From Neisseria musculi (GTDB taxonomy: Bacteria; Pseudomonadota; Gammaproteobacteria; Burkholderiales; Neisseriaceae), in assembly GCF_014297595.2 (NCBI RefSeq), contig NZ_CP060414.2:2170001-2234000 (forward strand): 64,000 bases of DNA, in the 5' to 3' direction. Position 1 is the stretch's first letter. Every line of letters starts with the position of its first letter. Below the pieces are notes generated by a model. It was not told the origin of the DNA. It worked only from the letters and a program-made list of their open reading frames with translations, and searched no databases. The position numbers and the translations under genes are program-made. Below, piece by piece: positions 37,455-46,835 of this stretch.

Positions 37455-39065
37455 ATGAGTAGCCCTGCATTCAAACTGCTGCCGCGTTTGTGGCTGGCGG
37501 CCTGCATTGCGTTTGTTGTGATCCCTCTGGCTGTGATTGTGGCGGCCTTGGGAGAATTTGACGCTGAAATTTGGGCATTTCTGCTCGAATACCAACTGCC
37601 CGAGCTGCTGAAAAACACGCTGTGGCTGGTGGCGGGTGTGGGTGCCGGCACGGCAGTGTTGGGCACCACAGCGGCATGGCTGACCGCGATGTATGATTTT
37701 CCGCTGCGGCGTTTTTTCTTTTGGGCGATGATGCTGCCGCTGGCCGTGCCGGCTTATGTGTTGGCGTTTACCCAAATCGGTTTGTTTGACTACAGCGGCC
37801 CGCTCAACAGCTGGATGCGCACGCATTACGGCATCGTGCAGCTTTTTCCCGACATCCGCAACGGCACCGGGCTGGCTGCGGTGATGAGCCTCACCTTTTA
37901 TCCCTATGTTTACCTGCTGGCGCGCAATGCTTTTTCCAGCATGGGGCAGCGCGCACTCGAAGCCGGTGCATCGTTGGGGCTTTCGCCCGCGCACGCATTT
38001 TTCAGGCTGGCGCTGCCGATGGCGCGGCCGTGGATTGCCGGCGGCGTGATTTTGGCGCTGATGGAAGTGTTGGCCGATTTCGGCACCGTTTCCGTGTTTG
38101 GCTATGACACCTTCACCACCGCCGTTTATCAGGCCTGGTTCGATTTTTACTCGCTCGAAACCGCCAAACAGCTCGCCGCCCTGCTGATTGCGCTGGTGTT
38201 CGTGTTGCTGGCGCTCGAGCAGCTCGGCCGCGGCAACCGCCGTTTCAGCCAACCGGGCAAGGCGCAGCAACACCGCTGCAGACCGCTTTCAGACGGCCGC
38301 AAATGGCTGGCAACACTCTATTGCAGCCTGATTCTGACTTTTGCCTTTCTGATTCCGCTGGTGCAGCTGGGCTTTTGGGCATACGAAACCCGCAACGACG
38401 GCTTTAATACCACCCTGTGGCTCAACGCCTGGCATTCGTTTGCCGCCGGCCTGGCCGCCGCCCTGCTCACCGCCGCTGCCGCCCTGCTGCTGGCATTGGC
38501 CAAACGCGCCGACAAAAGCCGCTTTGCCGCCGTGGCCGCCCGCATTGCCACGCTGGGTTACGGCATTCCCGGCACCGTGCTGGCAGTGGGCGTGTTTGTG
38601 CCGGTGGCGTGGTTCGACAATGTATTGATTAGCTATCTCAAACTACCCGAAGGCACCACTGCCGTTTTCAAAGGCACCCTGGCCGTGATGCTGGCCGCCT
38701 ACCTGATTCGTTTTCTGGCGGTGGCTTATGCAGCGGTGGAAGCCGGTTTGGAACGCATCAGCCCCTCGCAGGCCGAAGCAGCGCGCTCGCTGGGCTGCAC
38801 CGGAGCCGGCGTGTTGCGGCGGATTTATCTGCCGCTGCTCAAAGGCTCGCTCGGAACAGCAGTGTTGATGGCATTTGTCGATATCATGAAAGAAATGCCG
38901 ATAACGCTGATGACGCGCCCCTATGATTGGGACACCCTGGCCGTGCGCGTTTACATGTTTACCATCGAAGGGCAATACGCCAACGCCGCGCTGCCGGCAC
39001 TGCTGATTGTTTTAACCGGCCTGGTTCCCGTTATCCTGTTTTCGCGCACGGAGCAAAACCCATGA
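37455..39065 (+). CDS. fbpB: Fe(3+) ABC transporter permease
   Basis: 536 residues with two fused permease halves of about six helices each, as in FbpB/ThiP proteins. EAA loops are visible in both halves: EAGASLGLSPAHAFFRLALPMARP near 176 and EAARSLGCTGAGVLRRIYLPLLKG near 440. The helices are LAACIAFVVIPLAVIVA onward. A DUS lies just before the ATG and supplies the only purine-rich ribosome site (GAAAAG). It overlaps the ATPase gene by 4 bp (ATGA). Confidence 0.92.
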   Translation: MSSPAFKLLPRLWLAACIAFVVIPLAVIVAALGEFDAEIWAFLLEYQLPELLKNTLWLVAGVGAGTAVLGTTAAWLTAMYDFPLRRFFFWAMMLPLAVPAYVLAFTQIGLFDYSGPLNSWMRTHYGIVQLFPDIRNGTGLAAVMSLTFYPYVYLLARNAFSSMGQRALEAGASLGLSPAHAFFRLALPMARPWIAGGVILALMEVLADFGTVSVFGYDTFTTAVYQAWFDFYSLETAKQLAALLIALVFVLLALEQLGRGNRRFSQPGKAQQHRCRPLSDGRKWLATLYCSLILTFAFLIPLVQLGFWAYETRNDGFNTTLWLNAWHSFAAGLAAALLTAAAALLLALAKRADKSRFAAVAARIATLGYGIPGTVLAVGVFVPVAWFDNVLISYLKLPEGTTAVFKGTLAVMLAAYLIRFLAVAYAAVEAGLERISPSQAEAARSLGCTGAGVLRRIYLPLLKGSLGTAVLMAFVDIMKEMPITLMTRPYDWDTLAVRVYMFTIEGQYANAALPALLIVLTGLVPVILFSRTEQNP

Positions 39066-40114
39066 TTTTAAACGTTTCGCAACTGAGCCTCTCATTCGGC
39101 GCCAAGCCCGTGCTGCAGGATTTCGGATTTAAGCTGGCAGAAGGCGAAATCGCCTGCCTGCTGGGCCACTCCGGCTGCGGCAAAACCACCGCCCTGCGCG
39201 CGATAGCCGGCTTCGAGCAGCCAAACAGCGGCAGCATCACCCTCAAAGGGCAAACCCTTTCAGACGGCCGCAGCTTCACGCCGCCGCACCAACGCCGCAT
39301 CGGCATGGTATTTCAAGACTACGCCCTGTTCCCCCATCTCACCGTAGCGCAGAATATCGCCTTCGGGCTGAGCGGGCAGAGCGCCGCCGCACAAGCGCAG
39401 CGCGTTAACGGGCTGCTGGCGCTCACCGGCCTGCCCGAATACGGCAACCACTATCCCCACCAACTCTCCGGCGGCCAGCAGCAGCGCGTTGCACTCGCAC
39501 GCGCACTCGCGCCCAAGCCCGGCCTGATTCTGCTGGACGAACCGTTTTCCAACCTCGATGCCGATTTGCGCGCCCGCCTGTCCAAAGAAGTGCGCCAACT
39601 GCTCAAGCAGGAACAAACCAGTGCCGTTTTGGTTACCCACGACCAGCAGGAAGCCTTCGCCATGGCCGACAAAATCGGCATCATGCACGAAGGCCGTCTG
39701 AAACAGTGGGATACCCCCTACAACCTCTACCACCGCCCCGCCGATGCCCACACCGCCCGCTTTATCGGCACCAGCGTGATGCTGCGCGGCCGGGTAAGCG
39801 GCACAAACTGCGTGAAGCTGACCGTAGGCGAATTCTGCGGCACCGTGCCTTTGGGCTGCCAAAGCTGCACCGAAGTAGATGTATTAATCCGCCCCGACGA
39901 CATCGTACACGACCACCACAGCCCCATCACCGCCGAAGTGCTCGACAAAGACTTCAAAGGCAGCCACTTTATCTACACGCTCAAGCTCGACAGCGGCGAA
40001 ACCGTGCCCGCACACATCGGCGGCCACCACGACCACCCTATCGGCAGCCGCATCGGCATCCGCATGGAAATCCAAGACCTCATCGCCTTCCCCGCAGAAA
40101 ATCAGGCCGTCTGA
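39062..40114 (+). CDS. fbpC: Fe(3+) ABC transporter ATP-binding protein
   Basis: 350 residues from the ATG overlapping the fbpB stop. Walker A GHSGCGKTT, signature LSGGQQQRVALARAL, Walker B LILLDEPFSNLD and H-loop VLVTHDQQEAFAMADKI are present. A C-terminal TOBE-like regulatory domain follows (IGTSVMLRGRVSG ... DVLIRPDDIVHDHHSPITAEV). The protein contains an in-frame DUS (LSDGR). It powers ferric iron import with the flanking permease. Confidence 0.93.
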   Translation: MILNVSQLSLSFGAKPVLQDFGFKLAEGEIACLLGHSGCGKTTALRAIAGFEQPNSGSITLKGQTLSDGRSFTPPHQRRIGMVFQDYALFPHLTVAQNIAFGLSGQSAAAQAQRVNGLLALTGLPEYGNHYPHQLSGGQQQRVALARALAPKPGLILLDEPFSNLDADLRARLSKEVRQLLKQEQTSAVLVTHDQQEAFAMADKIGIMHEGRLKQWDTPYNLYHRPADAHTARFIGTSVMLRGRVSGTNCVKLTVGEFCGTVPLGCQSCTEVDVLIRPDDIVHDHHSPITAEVLDKDFKGSHFIYTLKLDSGETVPAHIGGHHDHPIGSRIGIRMEIQDLIAFPAENQAV

Positions 40115-40229
40115 ACACCCCTGCGCAGCCCGGCGTGCATTCCAAACCCTGCAGAATTTCCGGCCGCAACAGTCAATCCGCAAGCCGTCCAACATTTTGA
40201 AACCGGCAAGAGCGTTTTCAGACGGCCCA

Positions 40230-40560
40230 CCCCCAGCGCGAGATAGATTTTTTTCGGGTGGTTGTTGCGGATAGCTTCGTGCAGCTTCACCAGCGCGCTG
40301 CGTTTTTTGGCAACCATCAACAGGCCGCTGGTGTCTTTTCGAGGCGGTGGACGAGTTCGAGATATTCGGCTTCGGGGCGGGAGCGGCGGAGTTGTTCGAT
40401 AACGCCGAAGCTCACGCCGCTGCCGCCGTGCACTGCCGTGCCTGCGGGCTTGTTGATAACCAGCACGGCATCGTCTTCATACACTGTCTCAAACCTGCGC
40501 GCGGTTGCTGCGGGGCAGCCCTTATCTGCCGTGTGCAAATCCGCTACAATCAATCCTGCT
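40230..40560 (-). pseudogene. rluC-like pseudouridine synthase remnant
   Basis: The minus strand keeps RFETVYEDDAVLVINKPAGTAVHGGSG and EYLELVHRLEK, then a frame change, then (D)TSGLLMVAKKRSALVKLHEAIRNNHPKKIYLALGVG. This is the centre of an RluC/RluD enzyme around its catalytic HRLxxDTSG motif. One base is missing in the A-run at about 40336, and both the S4 domain and the C-terminal third are absent. A DUS follows at the cut end. A true non-functional remnant. Confidence 0.85.
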
Positions 40561-40687
40561 TTTGCCTGAAACCCCGATGCTGCCGCGTGCACTCGGCATC
40601 TTGGCGCGCTGCCCAGCGGCGCAGTTTCAGTTTTGTGGATAACGGATGCCGCCGCAGCGGGCGGCACCCTAACCGTTAGGAGCTTTG

Positions 40688-41956
40688 ATGGACGCTGCAC
40701 GCCGGCTTTACACGCTGCTTTGGCAGCCTGCCCCGTTTTTTATCCGCCGCTATCTGAAAAAGCGCGCGCAGGCCGCTCCTGCTTATTTGGCGCACTGGGG
40801 CGAACGTTTCGGCGGGGCGCAGGCCGATCCCGTGCAGGAGCCGCTGTGGGTACACGCCGTGTCGGTGGGCGAAACCCGCGCGGCCGAGCCGCTGATACGC
40901 GGACTGCGCCGCTATTTTCCCGATGCGCCGCTGCTGCTCACCCAAATGACGCCCACCGGCCGTGCCGCCGCACAAGCGCTGTATCCCAATGCCCAATGCC
41001 GTTATCTGCCTTATGACAAGCCCGAGTGGGTCGGGCAGTTTCTGCGGGAGCACCGCCCGCGCTTGGGCATTCTGATGGAAACCGAAATCTGGCCCAATCT
41101 GATGCACGGCTGTGCCCAAGAGGGCGTGCCGCTGTTTTTGGCCAATGCGCGGCTGTCGGAAAAATCGCAAAACGGCTATTTGAAAGTGCGCCGCCTGGTG
41201 GAGCCGGCGATGCAGACGCTGCGGGGCTGCTATGCGCAAACTGCCGCCGATGCCGAGCGGCTGCATTTAATCGGCGCGTCCAATGTGCATGTGTGCGGCA
41301 ACACCAAATACGACATCACCCCCACCGCCGGTATGCGTGAATTGGCGGCGGTATTGCGCAACCGCACCGGCAACCGCCCGGTGCTGGTGTGCGGCAGCAC
41401 GCGCGAACATAAGGGCGTGGACGAAGCCGAACTGCTGCTGCGGGCATGGCGCGCCTATCACGGCGATGCGCTGCTGGTTATCGTGCCGCGCCACCCCGAA
41501 CGTTTTCAGACGGCCTTCGACACGGCGGTGCGGCTGGGTTTTACCGCCCAAAAGCGCAGCGACAATGCTGCAGTCGCCGCCGGCACCCAAGTGTGGATAG
41601 GCGACAGCATGGGCGAGTTGATGGCTTATTATCTGGCCGCCGATGTGGCGTTTGTGGGCGGCAGTTTGGTGGATACAGGCTGTCAAAACCTGATTGAGCC
41701 TGTGGCCTGCGGCGTGCCGACACTGTTTGGCCCCTCCACCTATAATTTTGACGCCGCCGCCCGCGGCGCGGTGGAAGCGGGCGCGGCCGGGCAGGTGTTC
41801 AGCGCGCAGGAATGGCAGTACACCGCCGCGCAATGGCTCTCCGATGCCGCGCTGCGCAGCCGCTATGCCGCCTGCGCCGAAGCGTTTGTGGGCAAACACC
41901 GGGGTGCCAGCCGCAGAATGGCCGAGCGGATTGCAGAAACCGTGCAGCAGGCATAG
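40688..41956 (+). CDS. waaA: 3-deoxy-D-manno-octulosonic acid (Kdo) transferase
   Basis: 422 residues from the ATG at 40688 (AGGAG 6 bases upstream). GT30-family enzyme adding Kdo to lipid A at the inner-membrane cytoplasmic face. Landmarks are LWVHAVSVGETRAAEPLIRGL, the acceptor-side LGILMETEIWPNL, SEKSQNGY, LVCGSTREHKGVDEAELLLRAW and VGGSLVDTGCQNLIEP. It follows the rluC remnant on the opposite strand. Confidence 0.95.
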   Translation: MDAARRLYTLLWQPAPFFIRRYLKKRAQAAPAYLAHWGERFGGAQADPVQEPLWVHAVSVGETRAAEPLIRGLRRYFPDAPLLLTQMTPTGRAAAQALYPNAQCRYLPYDKPEWVGQFLREHRPRLGILMETEIWPNLMHGCAQEGVPLFLANARLSEKSQNGYLKVRRLVEPAMQTLRGCYAQTAADAERLHLIGASNVHVCGNTKYDITPTAGMRELAAVLRNRTGNRPVLVCGSTREHKGVDEAELLLRAWRAYHGDALLVIVPRHPERFQTAFDTAVRLGFTAQKRSDNAAVAAGTQVWIGDSMGELMAYYLAADVAFVGGSLVDTGCQNLIEPVACGVPTLFGPSTYNFDAAARGAVEAGAAGQVFSAQEWQYTAAQWLSDAALRSRYAACAEAFVGKHRGASRRMAERIAETVQQA

Positions 41957-42011
41957 TTTGGCGGTGCAGCCCGTTGCGCGGGCGGCAAACGGCTCGAACC
42001 AAGCCTGCATG

Positions 42012-42164
42012 ATGGTGAATCACTTTATTTTCCGCACCGGGCGGCAGCAAGCCGCAGACCATACCAAACCGATTCTGCTGCCGTTTCGGAGGCCGGTAAA
42101 ACCGTTGTCTGTTAGCCAAGATGCGGCAACGCCGTAACGGAAATAGAAGCAGACTCACTCTGTA
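42012..42164 (-). repeat. Correia-like MITE, copy 4
   Basis: The left end on the plus strand reads ATGGTGAATCACTTTATTTTCC and the right end on the minus strand ACAGAGTGAGTCTGCTTC. The core in minus orientation has CCGTTACGGCGTTGCC, AACGG, CGGCAGCAGAATCGGTTTGG and GGTCTGCGGCTTGCTG, in the same order as copy 3. Located just after waaA. Confidence 0.75.
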
Positions 42165-43027
42165 TCAAGCGGAACCGGCGGCGCAAATGGGCAGAATACC
42201 CTGCAACAGCCTGCCTCAGCCCTAAACCCCGTTTCCAAAGCTACAAAGGCCGTCTGAATGTTCAGACGGCCTTTCTACACGGGAGAAAGTGGCCCTATTC
42301 CCACACCGGCGCGGCAGAGCGGCTGGAGGGGCGTGCGGAAAAAGCAGGCAGCGGCCGGAAACTGCCGGCCATGGGTTTACGGCTGCGGGGTTTGCGGCTG
42401 CGGAGCATTTGCGGCGAACGGGGTTGTGAAAGAGGCCGTCTGAAACATGGTTTTCAGACGGCTCGGGATTCGCGGGCAGGACGGTTTGATTTTCGGAACC
42501 GGTGCGGCGGGCTGCTGAAAACGGCAACAATGGCGGCAGGCGGGTGGGTGGGTGCGGCCGTCTGAAACGGCCTGCCGTTATCGGGCGTTTACCGTGGCGC
42601 AACGAGCCGCCCCGCTGCCAACATCTGTTTCAGGCCGTCTGTATGCCTGACCCTGCCCAAGCGCGTATAGCGGTAAGCATGGAAAAAGTTTGATCAAACA
42701 CCACCGGCAGCACTACCCTGCCACGGCGGGACCGCCCGCTGCAATGCTGCCGGCCTTATTCTGTGCCGCCCCAATTTGAAACCGCTGCCGCGCGGCCATT
42801 CAGCCATTCAGATATACCGTTTTTTTGTTCTGCCGCGCGCGGCGCACAGGCGGGCGGCAACAGCCGGTGTTTGACTGCCTGCCCCGTTTGTTTGCGGCTA
42901 TGCGGCGTATCAAGTGATGAGCGAAGCCGCGCAAAACCATGCCGTGCATTTTCCGGCAACCCTTGAATGCCTGCGTTTCATCATTTAAGCTAGAGGCCGT
43001 CTGAAACCCAACACAGAGGAGCCTGAT
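42165..43027. other. Gene-poor GC-rich spacer with DUS pairs
   Basis: About 860 bp without a convincing gene. It contains a compact DUS hairpin at 42245-42273 and an inverted pair near 42434-42471, plus several single DUS copies. No promoter or remnant recognised, apart from the AGAGGAG ribosome site serving the hydrolase at 43028. Confidence 0.5.
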
Positions 43028-43759
43028 ATGCCGATTACTGCCCGCACCGTGGAATACACCACCGCCGAGGGTCTTACCCTGCAAAGTTACCTGTGCCTGC
43101 CCCAACAGCCCGAAAGCGGTTTGGCCGGCGTGCTGGTGGCCCCTGAGTGGTGGGGGTTGAGCGGACACGCCAAACGCGCCGCCGAACGCCTGGCCGAACA
43201 AGGCTATGCCGCAATGGCGATGGATTTATACGGCGGGGCGCGCCTCACCGATGATGCCGCCCAAGCCAACGAATGGATGAGCGCGGCTCTGGCCGACCCT
43301 GCCACGCTGGTCGGGCGCACCCGCCTCGGCCTGCAGGCCCTGGCCGCGCAGCCCGAAGTGGACGGCAGCCGCATCGGCGCCATCGGCTTCTGCTTCGGTG
43401 GCCGCGTGGTGCTCGATATGGCGCGCCGTGGCGAAGATTTGAAAGCCGTGGCCAGTTTCCACGGCATTCTCGCCACGCCCGAGCCCGCGCGTAAAGGCAG
43501 CGTCAAAGGCGAGCTGCTGATAGAGCACGCGGGGCTGGACAGCATGGTGCCGATGGAGGCGGTCGAGGCGTTCCGTCAAGAAATGGATCATGCCCAAGCG
43601 CGTTACCATATTGATGTTTTCCCCCATGCCAAACACGGCTTCACCAACCCGCAGGCCACCCGCAACGGTGAAAAAAACGGTGTGGACTTGGCCTACAACG
43701 AAGCCGATGCCGAAGCGGCCTGGCAGAATATGCTGGGTTTGCTGGAACGCGCTTTGTGA
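43028..43759 (+). CDS. Dienelactone hydrolase family protein
   Basis: 243 residues. Alpha/beta hydrolase with a Cys nucleophile: GFCFGGRV (Cys122), acidic residue in HAGLDSMVP and His in FPHAKHGFTNP. Glu40 (APEWWGL) is the residue that activates the Cys in this family. The physiological substrate in Neisseria is unknown; many members act on small lactones or esters. Confidence 0.9.
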   Translation: MPITARTVEYTTAEGLTLQSYLCLPQQPESGLAGVLVAPEWWGLSGHAKRAAERLAEQGYAAMAMDLYGGARLTDDAAQANEWMSAALADPATLVGRTRLGLQALAAQPEVDGSRIGAIGFCFGGRVVLDMARRGEDLKAVASFHGILATPEPARKGSVKGELLIEHAGLDSMVPMEAVEAFRQEMDHAQARYHIDVFPHAKHGFTNPQATRNGEKNGVDLAYNEADAEAAWQNMLGLLERAL

Positions 43760-44131
43760 TTTCGCTGCCCAAGCACGGCAACGTTGGCATGGCCTGTGCT
43801 GTCGCCGGGGTTTGGGCGTGCAGGCAATATCGGAAAGCATAACGCATCCGCATGATGTTCATACGGCACTGAACATCACGAAACCGCTGCTCGGCAAAAC
43901 CCGCCCGAACCGCATATCAAAGTGTAGGCCGCCCGGCCGGTGCCGATATGCGGGCGGCAACCGGCGCATTGCCCGGCATATTGAATCACGGGTATTGCCC
44001 GAATGCCGATTTCCGTGAAAGTCAGTTTTCAATATATCAATCTGCCGTTTTGTATTATTTTTAAACCCATGCCGAAAGCAGCAGGTTCGGCCTAGATACC
44101 GACATTCGAAAAACCACTCAAGGAGAACATC
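43760..44131. other. Intergenic region without a gene
   Basis: About 370 bp. It holds no DUS hairpin and no open frame resembling a protein. The last 40 bp contain the ribosome site AAGGAG of the next small gene. Confidence 0.5.
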
Positions 44132-44290
44132 ATGCTTCATTACGCTGTAGTGTTTTTTGTTATTGCCATTATTGCTGCCGTTTTCGGTTTCGGAGGCATT
44201 GCAAACAGCGCGGCAGGCATCGCAAAAATTTTATTTTTCGGTTTTGTGGTTCTCGGTGTGCTTTCGCTGATTTTCGGCAGAAAACGCTGA
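44132..44290 (+). CDS. DUF1328 small membrane protein (YtjA type)
   Basis: 52 residues, [20 protein letters not shown] then [18 protein letters not shown] and [14 protein letters not shown]. Two hydrophobic helices with the conserved FGFGGIA...AGIAK segment identify the DUF1328/YtjA family of tiny inner-membrane proteins with unknown function. AAGGAG lies 7-8 bases before the ATG. Confidence 0.88.
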   Translation: MLHYAVVFFVIAIIAAVFGFGGIANSAAGIAKILFFGFVVLGVLSLIFGRKR

Positions 44291-45181
44291 TGCTCCGCAA
44301 ACATAACCGGCATATCGGGCACACAACGCCTGTTTCTTAATGCCGCGTAGCCCATCCATCCAAACATCAGGCCGTCTGAAAGAACGTTTGCCCGTTTTTC
44401 AGACGGCCTGATGCTTCCCTGCGGTTTTGCGCTTTTCAGGCAACGGCCGCCCTTGCGGCCTGACTGCAGTTGCCGGCCCGTTTTCAAACAACAATCATGG
44501 CAGCATCGGCCGGCCGCGCGGCACGGCAATGTATCCGCCCCGTTCCCGCTGCCGCAGGGTGCCGGCAATAAAGAGCCAGCTCTGCTGCCGTTTTAAGCAA
44601 CCCGCAAAACAAGCCAAACAACGCAAACAAAAAAGGGGTGCTTGGCACTGCCGCCTGCGCCGCGCCGCCTTATGCTTCTTTGAGGTTCGGCTGTCAGTGT
44701 TTCAGACGGCCTCCGGCGTAGTTGCCGGGGCTCCGGTGCGCTTGCGCAGGCGGGCTTTTTTCCGTATCCGCCCTTCGCCCGAACTGAAACTTTATTACCC
44801 GCGTCCAACCCTGCCGCCGTATGCGTGCCGGCAGGCCATCGGCTTCTCCATGTTTGTCAAACCATTAATACTGATTTTTAACCTTTTTTCAGAAAATTCT
44901 CTTTGATTCATACGGCCATTTTAATATCGCACATTCATTACCCGTTACCGTTCCTTTCAGCGCAAGCTCCGTCTTTCAACGCAGGCAGGGCTTGATTTTG
45001 ACCGCCGGCAGCCTCTCCGGGGCGGGGAAACACACCGGGCTGTGCCCGATATGCACTTCGGGCATGAAAATCTATTACGAAGTTTTCCTACAGAAAACCG
45101 CCGCCTGCCCTGAGGCAGGCTCATGCAGACACGCGGAAACACCGTCTCACAAGATTTTTGTTTCAAATTTTTAAGGGAATC
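44291..45181. other. Gene-poor spacer
   Basis: About 890 bp with a DUS inverted pair at 44371-44411 (probable terminator for the DUF1328 gene) and further single DUS copies. The sequence is GC-rich up to 44830 and then more AT-rich. No gene or remnant recognised. Confidence 0.5.
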
Positions 45182-45754
45182 ATGATGGAAATATATTTCA
45201 AAACCGCCCTGGTGTTCACCCATTTCATTCTGGCGGGCATCGTATTGACCAAAGTGCTGCACACCGATTTTCTGTTGTTGAAAAACTATACCTCTCCCCT
45301 GGATAAGGATTTGATCCAACAAATCAAACAGGCCAAGCAGGTGGCATTGTGGGGGCTGTTGGGGCTGGCGGCCACAGGCATTGCGCTGGTGGTTTACGGC
45401 ATACTCACCAGCCCGGGTTATTTAAACAACCCCAAGCTGTGGGTGAAATTTATCTGCGTGGGCGTGTTGGCAGCCAACGGTTTTCTGGTGCACCGGCTCG
45501 CCCGTCATGTGCAGGAAAAAACCGTGCTGGCCGACTTCCCCTACGGGCTTTCGGTGCAGATTTCGATTGTGGGCGCAATCAGTTCGGCAAGCTGGATTTT
45601 CGCCTGCTGGCTGGGCATTGCCCGCTCTTGGAACAGGGTGCTGCCGTTTTCAGAAGTGTTGGGGCATTACGGCCTGGTGTTGCTGGCGGCCGTGTGCGCC
45701 AGCATGCTGGTGAATATCCGCTTTGTGCAACAGCGGCAATATCATGAAGGCTGA
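45182..45754 (+). CDS. Integral membrane protein (DUF2214-like)
   Basis: 190 residues; two successive ATGs at 45182 and 45185, with AAGGGA upstream. Five hydrophobic stretches, about residues 6-22, 52-72, 85-100, 118-140 and 155-175. The N-terminal ALVFTHFILAGIVLTKVLHTDFLLL and the pattern GLAATGIALVVYGI resemble DUF2214-type membrane proteins, but this is a tentative family call. Function unknown. Confidence 0.7.
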   Translation: MMEIYFKTALVFTHFILAGIVLTKVLHTDFLLLKNYTSPLDKDLIQQIKQAKQVALWGLLGLAATGIALVVYGILTSPGYLNNPKLWVKFICVGVLAANGFLVHRLARHVQEKTVLADFPYGLSVQISIVGAISSASWIFACWLGIARSWNRVLPFSEVLGHYGLVLLAAVCASMLVNIRFVQQRQYHEG

Positions 45755-46304
45755 CCCGTTTTCAGACGGCCTGCATATTGCCCGCAACCGCTGCAAAACA
45801 CCTTAAGGCCGTCTGAAAGGCCTTGATGCCGCCACTCCCGCGCGGGCGGAAACTCAGATAAAAAATATTGGAGTATGGATGAAAAAATTCTGAAATGCTG
45901 AATATCCGGCTTCCCGCGCAGGCGGGCGCAGCGGCAAATAAAACTTCTTGTGGTGTTTTTTTGAATTTTGCAAAGGTTTCGGCGGCCGCCTCTGAATAGG
46001 CGTCTGCCCCGATAACGGCGGCAGGTTCCCGCCCTTAGTTTGCATTTGTGGCCGGTGTGCATTGAAACGGCGCTGCCGCACCGCTGCAAACAGCGTCTCC
46101 AAGCCGCAGCCTCGCAGTTTTCCGCCCGGCTTTTCAGAATGGCTTTTCAGACGGCCTAGAGCCGGAGCAAGCCGATTCAAGGTTTGTGCTGCCGCGCCGG
46201 TGCTGCGGTTGGTTGTCTGAATGTGCCATTGCCGCCGGCGCACAGCATATGGGCGGCCGCCCTGCCCCGCTCTGCCCGCTGCGGCAGATGCTGTTTCAGA
46301 CGGC
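45755..46304. other. Intergenic region with NIME-like repeats
   Basis: About 550 bp without a gene. It contains DUS copies, two degenerate dRS3-like sites (near 45835 and 45910) and TTTTGCAAAGG, which also occurs near 58153 and, inverted, near 28512. The stretch TGTGGTGTTTTTTTGA at about 45950 is close to one at 29388. Confidence 0.5.
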
Positions 46305-46631
46305 CTACGGCTGCTTGCGCGCATCGCGCGAAGCCTGCCAGGCGGCATCCAGGCGTTGGCCTGCTGCCTGCAATGTAGTGTCGGCCTGTGCTTTTTTGGC
46401 GGTTTCTTCCTGCAACTCTCCCTGCATTTTCTCTATATCGGCCTGCGCCTGTTTGATGCGCCGCTGAGCGGATGCAATATCCGATTGCAGCGAGGCAATG
46501 CGGCGGCTGCTGCCGTTTTGCACCTTTAAGGCAGCCTGATAGGCAGCGCGTGCGCTGAACAACTCATCGGCAACCGTGTCGGCCAGCGCCGGCGGCGCAA
46601 GCAGCAAAACGGCAAGAGCGGCTTTTTTCAT
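46305..46631 (-). CDS. Small periplasmic coiled-coil protein
   Basis: 108 residues with signal peptide MKKAALAVLLLAPPALA. The mature part from about residue 35 to 95 is a predicted coiled coil rich in A, Q, K and E (IASLQSDIASAQRRIKQAQ, IEKMQGELQEETAKKAQ). Function unknown; the layout resembles small periplasmic helical proteins. A DUS lies at the 3' end. Confidence 0.7.
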   Translation of the reverse strand: MKKAALAVLLLAPPALADTVADELFSARAAYQAALKVQNGSSRRIASLQSDIASAQRRIKQAQADIEKMQGELQEETAKKAQADTTLQAAGQRLDAAWQASRDARKQP

Positions 46632-46835
46632 TGGAATTTCCTTATGCTTGAAACGCTGCCGCCGGATGGCGGCAAAGCGGGTTGGATGGGCAATCCACTA
46701 AAATCAATATTCACGCTTGATTTGCGGGTATGCTTCGAGGCCGTCTGAAAAGCTGCTTCTGAAACACTGCTCATGATGAAACAGCGGCGCAGATGCAGCG
46801 GAAACGGCGCAAACGGGCAAGTTGCAAAGCAAGGT

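Noticed and set aside
42165..43027. Possible genes in the 0.9-kb spacer after waaA
   Set aside because: Open frames there mostly translate DUS sequence and GC-rich DNA; no start signals or recognisable domains.
44291..45181. 159-residue frame at 44427-44906
   Set aside because: Composition and lack of ribosome site point to non-coding DNA across a DUS-rich spacer.
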